Assembly: GCA_012729975.1 (NCBI GenBank) | Contig: JAAYBW010000250.1 | Location: 1-33,209, forward strand | DNA from: Clostridiales bacterium | GTDB taxonomy: Bacteria > Bacillota > Clostridia > Oscillospirales > Oscillospiraceae | Direction: 5' to 3' | DNA length: 33,209 bases | Shown: positions 16,318 to 25,158 of the stretch, piece after piece | How positions within the stretch are numbered: position 1 is the stretch's first letter | How the letters are laid out: each line of letters opens with the position of its first letter | The notes under the pieces: model-generated | What the model saw: the letters and a program-made list of their open reading frames with translations, nothing else | Told to the model about the DNA's origin: nothing | Databases searched by the model: none | Program-made: the position numbers and the translations under genes

Positions 16318-16584
16318 AACGGCATGAAGGAAGCGAGATAACTCCGGCTGCTGCCCGGCTGCTTACAATCAGCTGCCGACACTATTCGGCTTTTTAACTC
16401 TTTACATTATATATCTTCCATTGTCCCGTTGTAAACTATATTATTATGGATTCGAATATACGGGATCACGGAGCGGCGGCCGTTATCCCGCAGCCCGATC
16501 GTTCGCGCCCGCGGGTATGCCCCGCGCATGCAAAACAAAACCGATTTACAGATCACATATGCAAGCGATAAGGAAACAACTCAC

Positions 16585-18051
16585 ATGAAGCATTGTAAAC
16601 GCATACCGGCCGTAATCTGCGTGGTCGTCATCGCGCTGTCGGCATTGATGCCGGGCGCGGACGCCGCGGCTCCCTCGATGGATAATTTTCGGGAAACCTC
16701 AGTCTATACCCCCGGTCAGTTTCCGGACATAAGCGAGAACGAATGGTTCGGCTGCAGCAAACAGGGCGTGGTTCGCAAAGCCTGTCAGCTCGGGCTGATG
16801 GGCGGTACCGACAAGGGCTTTAACCCCGGCGGAATCGTTACTCTGGCCGAGGTGATGACCGTGGCAGCTCGCGTCAGAAATATTTACAACGGCGGTGAAT
16901 ATGACTTCGGCGGCAGTTCCCCCTGGTATTACACTTACGTAACATATGCGGCTATGCAGGGTATTTACGTGCATGAGGATTTCGGCTTTGAAGACGTAAA
17001 CGTTTACAATAAGCCGTCGACACGGGCAGAAATGGCGGACATATTCTCCCGCGCGCTGCCGGAAAGCGAATATAAGGCGCAGAACACGGTGGACATACTG
17101 CCGGATATAGACACCGAAACCCCTTATTCGGACGGCATCTTCATGCTCTACCGCGCCGGAATTCTGACCGGCAGCGATGAATACGGTACTTTTAATCCAT
17201 ACGCCTATATAACCCGGGCGGAAGCGGCGGCTATAATCACCAGGATAGCGCTCCCCTCGGAAAGAAAGGTTCTGAATCTCAAGCCCTTTGATAACGATAA
17301 CCCGAATTGGGAAAAGGTGTACACGAAGGGAATGCGCGTGGATACGATCGAGGAGCTCAGCGCCCTTATAGACGCCGCGGGCAGAAATATGATACCGGAA
17401 TTTGAGATAACACTCAGCGGGACGGTGTATGACAAATACGTCGAGTACGGGATAGCCCGCAATTATCTTCATTTCGGAAGCAGTTCATCAAGATACAATT
17501 ACCGGACCGAGGTGTTCTCATATTCGGCGGAATACACTGTGCTCCATCAAATGCGGGGAGTTATTTTTAACCGGGACGCAGCAGAAAACCGAGTGTCCCG
17601 GGAAGCTCTTGATTATGACGCGCAGATGAGAGCGATACTGGCAAAGATAATAACCGCCGGTATGAGCGAGCGCGAGAAGATTAAGGCGGTACACGACTAC
17701 ATGGTCGTGACATACAGGTATGACCTGAACTTTCGATCGGGAACGTACGATGAGGCCGGCTATCGGTTTTACGGGCTGCTTAGAAATAAAACCGGCGTAT
17801 GTCAGGCGTACGCGGAGCTGTTTTACCTGCTCATGTCCTATGAGGATATTAAATGCGAGCTCGTTTTCGGCACAGCCGACGGTGGGTCGGGAGTGTACGG
17901 CGCTCACGCGTGGAACGTCGTTTACCCGGGCGGCGAACGGCTCCACGTGGACGTAACCTTTGACGATCCGGTGCCGGACAGGGACAGCGTCGTTTTTTAC
18001 GATTACTTCCTTAAGACAGACGCGCAGATGAGCATTGACCATAAGTGGTGA
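16585..18051 (+). CDS. Secreted SLH-domain protein with transglutaminase-like domain
   Basis: This 488-aa surface protein has a signal peptide (basic MKHCKR start, hydrophobic stretch to about residue 22, likely cut after ADA). Three S-layer-homology-type repeats follow (residues about 45-220, with ITRAEAAAII and STRAEMADIF motifs) that anchor proteins to cell-wall polymers. The C-terminal half is a transglutaminase/protease-like domain with the triad Cys406 (GVCQAYAE), His441 (GAHAWN) and Asp456 (HVDVTFDD). Such proteins cut or cross-link peptides in the wall; the substrate is unknown. ATG 16585 follows AAGGAA and opens the signal peptide; an earlier in-frame ATG at 16528 would hide it. No operon partner is evident. 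Confidence 0.85.
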   Translation: MKHCKRIPAVICVVVIALSALMPGADAAAPSMDNFRETSVYTPGQFPDISENEWFGCSKQGVVRKACQLGLMGGTDKGFNPGGIVTLAEVMTVAARVRNIYNGGEYDFGGSSPWYYTYVTYAAMQGIYVHEDFGFEDVNVYNKPSTRAEMADIFSRALPESEYKAQNTVDILPDIDTETPYSDGIFMLYRAGILTGSDEYGTFNPYAYITRAEAAAIITRIALPSERKVLNLKPFDNDNPNWEKVYTKGMRVDTIEELSALIDAAGRNMIPEFEITLSGTVYDKYVEYGIARNYLHFGSSSSRYNYRTEVFSYSAEYTVLHQMRGVIFNRDAAENRVSREALDYDAQMRAILAKIITAGMSEREKIKAVHDYMVVTYRYDLNFRSGTYDEAGYRFYGLLRNKTGVCQAYAELFYLLMSYEDIKCELVFGTADGGSGVYGAHAWNVVYPGGERLHVDVTFDDPVPDRDSVVFYDYFLKTDAQMSIDHKW

Positions 18052-18164
18052 TATACCGCGCACCCAAGTCCCCGGGTGAGCCGGCGCTTGTAAATGAGGC
18101 CGACGTGTAATATTATGGATTATATGACCGACATAAGTTTTAATACTTAATAAGGAGATTTGAT

Positions 18165-18986
18165 ATGGTTACGACAGATGAAATCCGCCGGTACGGGGCG
18201 CAGCTCGAACAGGCGCTTAACCTTAAAGAAGCACCGATCGCCATTAAGGTCTTATATCGGGGGGATGAGATTCCCGAAGGCTTCATCAGACCGCACAGGG
18301 ATATGAAAAAGGATCTCGCTTTATGTCAGGCTTTCACTATCGTAAGACACAACAGGAAATCTCTCGCGATGCTCAAAGAGGATAACTGGTGCATCTGGCC
18401 GATGATATCTTTTAAGATAGCTCCCGTTACCGAAGCCGACAATGAGATGCTGGGCGACAAGCATTTCATGAAAGACCCGCAGGCAAGCAGAGCGTATTTT
18501 AAAGACGAGTATCCGCGCCTTGACACGCAAAAAGAGGTCATCGGCTGGGTTTTGTCCCCTCTTTCGGAGTGCGCCTTTGTGCCCGATATCATCATGATCT
18601 ACTGCTATCCCGGTCAGCTCAGATCTCTTCTTATGGCGGCAAAATATGAGATGGGAAAAACCGCGGGGGCTTCCCTTGATACCTGCGCCTCCTGCGTGCA
18701 CGCCGCTATACCCGTGCTCAACGGAGATATGCCCTATAACGTTTCAATTCCGGATCCAGGCGACTACGAGCGCGGTCTGTGCGATGAAAATTATATGATA
18801 TTCACGATGCGCGGCGACCGGATAGAAGAGATAATGAGCGGAATACAAACCCTTTCGAAATCCGGATTCGGCTATCGAGGCCTGACAATGGACATGAACT
18901 TCAACTACCCGAGGCCCCCGTTTTACATCAAGATGTTTGAAAACTGGGGTCTTGAAAAGGGCGAGTCCTGGGGCCAGAGGTTTTAG
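18165..18986 (+). CDS. DUF169 family protein
   Basis: This 273-aa soluble protein matches the uncharacterised DUF169 family (COG2043) by its N-terminal APIAIKVL segment, CQAF block, SPLSECAFVPDII and CASCVHAAIPVL motifs. The clustered cysteines (ECAF, DTCASCVH) are conserved-looking and could bind metal or a cofactor, but no function is established. A clear AAGGAG (18152-18157) precedes ATG 18165. The gene stands alone between the SLH protein and a convergent membrane-anchored protein. DUF169 genes often occur in anaerobes near redox genes; no more specific role can be supported here. Confidence 0.8.
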   Translation: MVTTDEIRRYGAQLEQALNLKEAPIAIKVLYRGDEIPEGFIRPHRDMKKDLALCQAFTIVRHNRKSLAMLKEDNWCIWPMISFKIAPVTEADNEMLGDKHFMKDPQASRAYFKDEYPRLDTQKEVIGWVLSPLSECAFVPDIIMIYCYPGQLRSLLMAAKYEMGKTAGASLDTCASCVHAAIPVLNGDMPYNVSIPDPGDYERGLCDENYMIFTMRGDRIEEIMSGIQTLSKSGFGYRGLTMDMNFNYPRPPFYIKMFENWGLEKGESWGQRF

Positions 18987-19023
18987 GTACTGGAGCGCAG
19001 CCCCGGCTCTGCCCGGGCGGCGG

Positions 19024-20442
19024 TTATTCCGCGGCGGTTATCAGGGCGCCTTGATTCTCCTCGTTTTGCACCATTGTCAGGCCCTCGCAGACCAAACGGG
19101 CAATGTAGACGGTTCCCTGGCAGGTTGTTTCCCTTGTTATATAGATTGAGCCCGCATAAAGCATGGTATCCGCGTCTTCCGCCGTGAAACTGATGCTTGT
19201 GCTTTCTGGCGTGATTTGAAAGGGATTTTCCGGATCGAGCGGCGACCAGTAAAGAGCCTTTCCCGCAGTCACGGAAAGCTCGTATCCCTGAGGGTAACCT
19301 TCGCCGTCGTTCTCATCATAGCTGATGAGGCTGCCGCCTTGGGTGCATACGGCTTTTATTTCATCATACCGCAAATCGAACTCAAATCGGAACGCAGGGT
19401 ATTGCGAGCTGATCGCCGGCATATATTCCCACCGGGCAAAACCCATCGCGCTTTCCTGAACCAGCTTATATATGCTCCAGATGAATTCGCCCGTCTTAGC
19501 GTTCCCGCGCAGCTCAACAAGCCGGAGCTCCCCGTCCGCCCTTATAAGGAAATACTTTTCCGAAAGCGGCTGATAAAGTATTTCGCTGTACAGCTCCCTT
19601 ATGCTTCGATCGCCGCCGTCCTGCGGAGAATACATAGCGTACCATTCCCCGTCGGTGTAAGGGAACTCCTGCCAGCCCCAATCAACGGGCGATATAGTGA
19701 GGGAATTGCCGCTTATCCTTTCCGTGATAATAAAGGAATCCGCGGCGACCTCATATCTGTGTCCGGAGTCCCCGAAGTTCATGTAAGAGCTGAGGGGATT
19801 CATGTAAATACAGCTTGAGCTTACATAGGCTCCGTCGGCGACGACCTCCCGCGGGCTGAAACTATCACCGTCTTCGTCCTCAAGCTTAAATATCCAGCGG
19901 ATAGACGAATCGTCCGAGTATGGGTCTGTCTCCCCTTCCGCGTCGTAGTAGCCGTATGTCAGATAGAGGTCTTCGTTTTTCTGTCTTAAAAGGTAATAAA
20001 AGACCCCATTCGGATCATCCGGCACGATAAGCCTCCAGGCGTACAGGTTGTCACCGCGCATTTTTGCCGCCGAGAAGCCGCAGCTCCAGCAAAAGTCGGT
20101 ATCAAAGGGAGTAAAGTATCTTTCGAAGTTATCTTTTGTAAGCTCGATCTCATTAAAGCGCCCCAGTACCTGAGCGAGATCATTACCCCGTTCCCGAATC
20201 GCAAGCTGATAATCCGCGCCCAGGCGGAATACCGGAGCGTTTTCGGTTGTAAGAACAAAGCTGTAAGCAGGCGAGCTGAAAGTGATTTCCTTTACGCCGT
20301 AGATCTGTCCGAAAACCTCGCCGAAGTCTTTTCCTCCCTTTCTGTTTGCCAGAAAAAACACGGCGGCAAGAATACCGACGGCGGCAATCCCGGCCGCTAT
20401 CCAAACATAGGGCCTATTAAAGAAAGCAAACCTGTTTTTCAC
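19024..20442 (-). CDS. Membrane-anchored protein of unknown function
   Basis: I do not recognise this 472-aa protein. Residues about 12-33 form a single hydrophobic segment after a short basic start (MKNRFAFFNRP), so the protein is probably anchored with most of it outside the cell. The rest is rich in Asp, Tyr, Trp and aromatic beta-type segments and shows no catalytic motif. The start is GTG at 20442, supported by GAAGG eight bases upstream. It is convergent with the DUF169 gene (37-bp gap) and lies downstream of the CNNM-type gene on the same strand after 133 bp, so it may share that transcript. Confidence 0.7.
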   Translation of the reverse strand: MKNRFAFFNRPYVWIAAGIAAVGILAAVFFLANRKGGKDFGEVFGQIYGVKEITFSSPAYSFVLTTENAPVFRLGADYQLAIRERGNDLAQVLGRFNEIELTKDNFERYFTPFDTDFCWSCGFSAAKMRGDNLYAWRLIVPDDPNGVFYYLLRQKNEDLYLTYGYYDAEGETDPYSDDSSIRWIFKLEDEDGDSFSPREVVADGAYVSSSCIYMNPLSSYMNFGDSGHRYEVAADSFIITERISGNSLTISPVDWGWQEFPYTDGEWYAMYSPQDGGDRSIRELYSEILYQPLSEKYFLIRADGELRLVELRGNAKTGEFIWSIYKLVQESAMGFARWEYMPAISSQYPAFRFEFDLRYDEIKAVCTQGGSLISYDENDGEGYPQGYELSVTAGKALYWSPLDPENPFQITPESTSISFTAEDADTMLYAGSIYITRETTCQGTVYIARLVCEGLTMVQNEENQGALITAAE

Positions 20443-20575
20443 CTTAACACCTTCTTTATTAAGAATAAGCGGAGCGGAAGCCGAGCGCTTCCCTCCGCGT
20501 TTCCTGTCTGCGCCAATACGGATATATAAGCAGCGGAACGATACGGTTCATAATCCCCGATTGCGACGAATCGCA

Positions 20576-21901
20576 TCAGCTTTTTTCCGTAATAGAAACG
20601 ACGGCGCTTTCAATTCGGTGGTCATGTATATTCGTGACCTTTATATTCATACCGTACGCTTCGAGCTCCGGTGCGCTGCCGTCGTCCGGAATCGTTCCGA
20701 GAAGGCCGAACACAAAGCCGCCGAAGGTATCATATTCGTTCTCTGGAAGCTTTACCCCGAGCTCAACCGAAACATCATCAAGAGGCGCTGTGCCCTGGAT
20801 CAGCCATGTGGCAGAGTCTATATTCTCTATTAAGGCGGGCGGTTCGCGCCTTATGATGTCGTCGTCAAGCTTGCCGACCAGCTGCTCGAGCAGGTCGTTC
20901 ATGGTGACAATGCCGCTCATGCCCCCGTACTCGTCGAGCACAACGGCAAAGTGGTTACGGTTATTTTTCATATTCCGAAAGAGCACGTCGGCGCGCACCA
21001 TTTCAGGGACATAGTATGCCGGTCTGACCGCATGCTCCATAACATTTGAGCGCGTTTTATCCTTAAGCCTGAAATAGTCCTTGGTGTACAGCACGCCGAT
21101 GACGTCGTCCGGACTGTCCATACAGATAGGATACACCGAATGCCTGCTGCCGATGATGGTTTTTTCCCACTGCTCATCGCTTTCGTCATCCCAGAGTATG
21201 GATACCTCAGTGCGGTGAGTCATGATATCGGACGCCGTAGTGTCATCAAACTCAAAAATATTATGGATCATTTCCTTCTCTTCAGGATCGATCGCACCCT
21301 TCTCGCTTCCAGCGTCGACCATCATTCTGATCTCTTCCTCGGTAACCTCCTCGTCCCGGGCATGCGGGTCTATGCCGCAAAGGCGCAGTATACCGTTTGT
21401 TGATACCGTCAACAGCCATACCACGGGCGCGAATATTTTCGAGATGGTGTCAATAAGGCCGGACATAGCCAGCGCGAGGCGCTCTGCTTTTCTCATGGCG
21501 ATCCTCTTGGGAACAAGCTCTCCAAGGACCAGCGTGATATAGGACAGTATAATCGTTATCACTATGACCGAAATCGTGTTTAAAGTTCCGGCGGGCAGGT
21601 CCGTACCGATCGAAATCAGCCATTTTGTGAGCTTCCCGGCAAAATTACCCGCGGCGAAAGCACTGCCGAGAAAGCCCGCCAGCGTTATGCCCACTTGAAT
21701 CGTTGCCAGAAAGCCGGCGGGACTGGCGGTGAGCCTTGAAAGCCTGATCGCCCTTTTGTCACCCTGTGCCGTCATTATCGCGAGCTTATTGTCGTTCATG
21801 GAGATTACGGCGATTTCCGCGCAGGCGAAAACCGCGTTGAGCGCTATTAATATTAACTGCAGAATTATCTGCCACAATATGGGACTGTCAGTCAAAAACA
21901 A
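20576..21901 (-). CDS. CNNM/CorC-type (hemolysin-family) membrane protein with CBS domains
   Basis: This protein of about 440 aa has an N-terminal DUF21 (CNNM) membrane domain with four hydrophobic segments (residues about 8-185, with GELVPKRIAMRKAE), a CBS pair (about 205-335, with DIMTHRTEVSIL and FAVVLDEYGGMSGIVT) and a C-terminal CorC/HlyC transporter-associated domain. The family is linked to Mg2+ or divalent-cation export. The start is not ATG: TTG at 21901 lies three bases from GGGAGG, while TTG at 21895 gives a better nine-base spacing, so the true start may be two codons later. The nearest ATG would remove the first membrane segment. A TATAAT (21975-21970) lies upstream on the minus strand, but its -35 box is poor. 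Confidence 0.88.
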   Translation of the reverse strand: MFLTDSPILWQIILQLILIALNAVFACAEIAVISMNDNKLAIMTAQGDKRAIRLSRLTASPAGFLATIQVGITLAGFLGSAFAAGNFAGKLTKWLISIGTDLPAGTLNTISVIVITIILSYITLVLGELVPKRIAMRKAERLALAMSGLIDTISKIFAPVVWLLTVSTNGILRLCGIDPHARDEEVTEEEIRMMVDAGSEKGAIDPEEKEMIHNIFEFDDTTASDIMTHRTEVSILWDDESDEQWEKTIIGSRHSVYPICMDSPDDVIGVLYTKDYFRLKDKTRSNVMEHAVRPAYYVPEMVRADVLFRNMKNNRNHFAVVLDEYGGMSGIVTMNDLLEQLVGKLDDDIIRREPPALIENIDSATWLIQGTAPLDDVSVELGVKLPENEYDTFGGFVFGLLGTIPDDGSAPELEAYGMNIKVTNIHDHRIESAVVSITEKS

Positions 21902-21981
21902 TGGCCTCCCGGGATTTATAATTTCCTTTTCATAAATCGGCAGAGCCGAAAAGTAAATCTTACACGGCTATTATACAGCAA

Positions 21982-22011
21982 AAATCGGTATCTGAACAGA
22001 GATACCGATTT
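21982..22011 (-). terminator. Terminator of the large minus-strand metal-cluster operon
   Basis: A perfect 12-bp stem (21982-21993 with 22000-22011) encloses a 6-nt loop. Reading on the minus strand, the stem ends in a run of T. It lies 33 bp after the end of the last operon gene (22044). Confidence 0.85.
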
Positions 22012-22043
22012 ATAGTTATTCGCGCGCTTTAATTACTTAATGT

Positions 22044-22436
22044 TCAGGCGTCTTCCCCGTCTGCTTGACAATTATCGCTGTGATGATCACCGCCGCAGCT
22101 GTCGGTTCCGTCCGGATTTCTTATCAAAGCCAGCTTATACTGCTCCATCAATTCAAGCGATACTCTGGCCGGAATGCCGTGCCCGTCATACCTTGTAACG
22201 CAATCCCCCGCGATGACATCAAACGCCGCGGGAGCCAGCTGCCCGGTTATGAGAGCTTCGCAGTTGTACTCGCGGATCTTTCCCAAAAGAAAACCGATAT
22301 TCGGTTCTCCCGGGTTTTTGAACGCAGAAAGCTCCATATTGTCCATGTTTACTATCAGCAGGTATCTGCACGCTGCAAATTTTTCGGATACTATGCTCTC
22401 AATGGTGCACCCATCGGCGGCTACTGCGATATTCAT
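22044..22436 (-). CDS. Small NifX/NifB-family metal-cofactor-binding protein
   Basis: This 130-aa protein has the dinitrogenase iron-molybdenum cofactor-binding fold (NifX/NafY/VnfX type; MNIAVAADG start, KFAACRYLLIV, ALITGQLAP). The family holds Fe-S or Mo-Fe-S cluster precursors. The C-terminal tail (CGGDHHSDNC) is rich in His and Cys and looks metal-binding. AGGAGG lies 7 bases before ATG 22436, within the end of the DUF5714 gene, so the two are coupled. It is the last gene of the minus operon. It is more divergent from the two other NifX domains in this cluster than they are from each other. Confidence 0.82.
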   Translation of the reverse strand: MNIAVAADGCTIESIVSEKFAACRYLLIVNMDNMELSAFKNPGEPNIGFLLGKIREYNCEALITGQLAPAAFDVIAGDCVTRYDGHGIPARVSLELMEQYKLALIRNPDGTDSCGGDHHSDNCQADGEDA

Positions 22437-22438
22437 GT

Positions 22439-23179
22439 TTATGCCTCCTGTTTATCGTCCTGAAAATACGGGCATCGGTCATTTATACACATCGGATTAT
22501 TTGCGGATTGAACGCAGAGGTATCTGATACTTCCGGTATGCTCATAGCAGCCGAAATGTTCTGCCGCGACCTCAATTGATGCGATAGAATCTCTTTTACA
22601 GCAGCGGGGTCCGCCGAATCCGGCTACAGTCTCCAGCGCGAGCGCGGTCATTTTGTTTGCGAGCCCTCTTTCCTGCACGGAATAAGGCGTAACTTTATGA
22701 ATTATCGAATAGGCTATTCCTACGCCTATCGCAGCGCCGCACGCGCCGTGTGTTCCGCAAAATCCGCCGTTTACGGATCTTCCGCGGGAGATCGCCTCTC
22801 TTATAGCCTCTTCGTCTTTATTCCCGGCGGCATTCCCGTACGCGGCTACCAAAACCGCAGGGACTATGCTGTGATATTCCGGCCCGTGCATGTGGAGCTT
22901 ATCCAGATCGAATATACGAAGCGCTATTATGACCGGGTCTGCCGCACCGCTTTCCATGCAAACCCGCAGCACAAGATCCAAGATATCTTTTGTATGGCAG
23001 GCGTCGCACACATAATGTCCCTCGGGGCAAAAATAGTGTGTGAAACCCTCTTTCCCGCATAAATGGCATATGGCGCGCAATGTGATATCCTGTGTGCAGT
23101 AAAGCTCTTTGCCGCAGACCATGCAGCCCTGATCATGGTCCGTATCGGGGCCGCAGCAAAGCTTGTCGTTTATTTCCAT
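22439..23179 (-). CDS. DUF5714 cysteine-rich protein
   Basis: This 246-aa protein matches the DUF5714 family, known in methanogens and anaerobic bacteria but without an assigned function. It opens with several CxxC pairs (CMVCGKELYC, CHLCGKEGF, CDACHTKDI), probably a metal-binding or zinc-ribbon-like head. It then has a helical core with the GGFCGTHGACGAAIGVG motif and ends with CCKR, CINDRCPYF. The conserved cysteines and glycines suggest binding of a metal cluster or a redox cofactor. The start at 23179 lacks a clear ribosome site and sits 6 bp after the DUF364 gene, so translation is probably coupled. Confidence 0.78.
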   Translation of the reverse strand: MEINDKLCCGPDTDHDQGCMVCGKELYCTQDITLRAICHLCGKEGFTHYFCPEGHYVCDACHTKDILDLVLRVCMESGAADPVIIALRIFDLDKLHMHGPEYHSIVPAVLVAAYGNAAGNKDEEAIREAISRGRSVNGGFCGTHGACGAAIGVGIAYSIIHKVTPYSVQERGLANKMTALALETVAGFGGPRCCKRDSIASIEVAAEHFGCYEHTGSIRYLCVQSANNPMCINDRCPYFQDDKQEA

Positions 23180-23185
23180 TTGCTG

Positions 23186-23929
23186 CTAGATTCGGGCGAT
23201 AACCTGCCTGACGGCGGGCTTCATCGACATTGTACCTCCGCCCTGACTGACTATCTGCAATATGAGATCCGGATTCGTCACAACCGTTCCGGCCAGCAGG
23301 GAAACACCATAGTTTTTCATTAGCTGAGGACAGATCGGCGTTGAAGGGCCGACGAAGCAGACCTGGCGGGCGTTTTTACAATATTTCAAAACCTCGTCGG
23401 CAGTATGGTTGATGAAGCTTGTCGATGTAATTATCACGACGTCGCATCCGGGGAGATATTTCGGAATATCCTCCTCAGGGTAAAGGCCGTCGTCCTTTTC
23501 GGTGTTCTGCTCAAAGACATATATATTTTGGGTTTTTCTTTTTGCCTCGCTGAGAATCGGCCTGAATTCTCCGACCATGCCGAAACAATCGGAGGGTCTT
23601 AAATCCAGAGCGGCTGTAACGTTACCAGTTTCCCAGTTAATTTTAGGATCATTTAAAACGGCATTAACAGCGGCAAGGCCTACGGCTGACTTTAAAAGAT
23701 TGCCGCTGCCCGCCCATCTCATTATTTCCGAACCGGCTCTTCCGATCAGGCACCCCGCTTCTCCCAGTATTCCGCAGCAGTCCCCTAAATCGTTCCTGAA
23801 TGTATAAGCAAGTCCGCAGGAAGAATCCTCAAGGCGAACGCATGTGTAACCGAGACCGGCGCGCACATCGGATATTTTTCTACCTTCGGATTTGGCTGAA
23901 GCTATTTCTATTAGTTCATCAATTATCAT
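23186..23929 (-). CDS. DUF4213/DUF364 putative heavy-metal chelation protein
   Basis: This 247-aa protein has a DUF4213 N-terminal domain (GLGYTCVRLED, GLAYTFRND) and a DUF364 Rossmann-like C-terminal domain (GMVGEFRP, DVVIITSTSFINHT, VCFVGPSTPICP, LLAGTVV). Members have been proposed from structure to chelate heavy metals; biochemical proof is lacking as far as I know. AAGGATG precedes ATG 23929 with normal spacing. Its place between a His-tailed protein and cysteine-rich DUF5714 supports a role in metal handling in this operon. Confidence 0.82.
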   Translation of the reverse strand: MIIDELIEIASAKSEGRKISDVRAGLGYTCVRLEDSSCGLAYTFRNDLGDCCGILGEAGCLIGRAGSEIMRWAGSGNLLKSAVGLAAVNAVLNDPKINWETGNVTAALDLRPSDCFGMVGEFRPILSEAKRKTQNIYVFEQNTEKDDGLYPEEDIPKYLPGCDVVIITSTSFINHTADEVLKYCKNARQVCFVGPSTPICPQLMKNYGVSLLAGTVVTNPDLILQIVSQGGGTMSMKPAVRQVIARI

Positions 23930-24003
23930 TTTTACATCCTTTTTGCGGGAAACGGCAAATGTCGATCCCTTACCGTTTTAAATTTATGTTTGTGCTACGG
24001 ATT

Positions 24004-24483
24004 TTAATGGCTATGTCCGTGCTCATGGTGCTCATGGTGCTCGTGGTGATGATTGGGATCTGTGCAGTGAGGATTGCGGCATTCGTACGAATACTCGTAC
24101 TTAAGATGCAGATTGTCCAGTATATTCCCGGCGAGATTCCGTATCTTTTCTTCCAGTTCCATGAGCGAGGTCCCGTACATTATTCCCGTAATCCCCACAT
24201 CCAGCCCGGCCGGAGCATCCGGTAAAACAGATGCGCCTTTTACCTGAACGTCCGTTCCCGTTGTAGTGAGCATAACGGAATCCTCCGGCCATTTCACATA
24301 GGCCTTTAGATGTCCGATGAGAACATCGGATTCGTTTGCCCAGACGTTTATCTTTTCCATCTCCGCGGTCATCAGCTCCAGCAGCACCGCGGTCTGAGCG
24401 GGCGGGGTTAACGCGCACAAAAACTGAGCGGAAACGATGAGCGCTTCGTCGTGGGTACCCGTGTGCATATTTACTTGAATCAT
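24004..24483 (-). CDS. Unknown protein with His-rich metal-binding tail
   Basis: I do not recognise the 159-aa fold. The first 130 residues are a compact mixed alpha/beta domain without cysteines. The end has CRNPHC followed by a tail of about 15 residues made almost only of His, Glu and Gly, a typical Ni2+, Zn2+ or Cu2+ chelating tail. ATG 24483 follows AAGGGG with 6-nt spacing and is preferred to an in-frame upstream ATG at 24528 that lies inside the GTPase gene. It follows the CobW-type GTPase by 13 bp. That GTPase lacks the usual C-terminal domain, so this protein may supply the metal-binding part in trans (inference). Confidence 0.75.
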   Translation of the reverse strand: MIQVNMHTGTHDEALIVSAQFLCALTPPAQTAVLLELMTAEMEKINVWANESDVLIGHLKAYVKWPEDSVMLTTTGTDVQVKGASVLPDAPAGLDVGITGIMYGTSLMELEEKIRNLAGNILDNLHLKYEYSYECRNPHCTDPNHHHEHHEHHEHGHSH

Positions 24484-24496
24484 TTTTTTCCCCTTC

Positions 24497-25090
24497 TCAT
24501 ACAACGGATTCCCACACGGAATCGTCAACGGTCTTGTTGGCGATTGTTTTATAAAGCTTCGCTGCGGGGTTGATTTGTTCTATCTCCGACAGAATTATTT
24601 CCGCCGTATCCTCGTCGACAAGGTCGACCTTGTTGAGCAGCACGCTGTCCGCGTGCTCAAGCTGTGATTCTATGAGATGTGCCATCGCGTTTTTAAGCCT
24701 TCTCCATCTTTGAGCGTCCGCAAGACCTATGATTATCACATCAACGCCTATGTAGGACTGCACGTTCTCCTTGATAAGCAGAGGATAAGCCACGCCCGTT
24801 GATTCAACTATGATCCATTTGGGATCCATCTCTTTTTTTATCGTATTGATGTCGCTGAGCAGATCCGCTCCGCCGGTGCAGCAGGCGCAGCCGGCGAAAA
24901 GCTCGCGCACGGCGAGACCCTGCGAGCGAAGTATTTTGTCGTCTACGCCGACTTCTCCGATTTCATTTTCAATTATTGCGACCGAAGTGCGGCCTTCCTC
25001 TCCGTCGCGCTTGACGATATACTTCGCAAGCTTCAAAAGAACGCTTGTTTTCCCCGAGCCGAGAAATCCCGCCAGTACAATTACCTTCAT
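24497..25090 (-). CDS. Short CobW/COG0523-type GTP-binding metal chaperone
   Basis: This 197-aa G3E-family GTPase carries the P-loop GFLGSGKT (residues 8-15), the ENEIG switch (41-45), the CxCC metal-site motif (Cys68, Cys70, Cys71), a Walker-B-like IIVEST and the NKVD base-recognition motif near 152. COG0523 proteins deliver Zn, Co or other metals to enzymes in a GTP-dependent way. Typical members are over 300 aa; here the C-terminal CobW domain is absent, making it closer in size to HypB/UreG. The start is ATG 25090, with only a weak ribosome site. It sits between the Mrp-NifX ATPase and the His-tailed protein in one operon. Confidence 0.86.
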   Translation of the reverse strand: MKVIVLAGFLGSGKTSVLLKLAKYIVKRDGEEGRTSVAIIENEIGEVGVDDKILRSQGLAVRELFAGCACCTGGADLLSDINTIKKEMDPKWIIVESTGVAYPLLIKENVQSYIGVDVIIIGLADAQRWRRLKNAMAHLIESQLEHADSVLLNKVDLVDEDTAEIILSEIEQINPAAKLYKTIANKTVDDSVWESVV

Positions 25091-25158
25091 ACGTCAATTA
25101 ACCTATTACCGATAGACGGTATAAGTTCTTATCCTTTCTGTTTTTACTCAGATAAAAA

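Noticed and set aside
16065..16584. A molybdenum-cofactor riboswitch upstream of the Mo enzyme gene
   Set aside because: The leader from the predicted start point is only about 70 nt and shows no multi-helix structure that I can recognise.
18987..19023. Terminator between the DUF169 gene and the convergent membrane-anchored protein gene
   Set aside because: The 37-bp gap is GC-rich, but I could not draw a stable stem with a T run.
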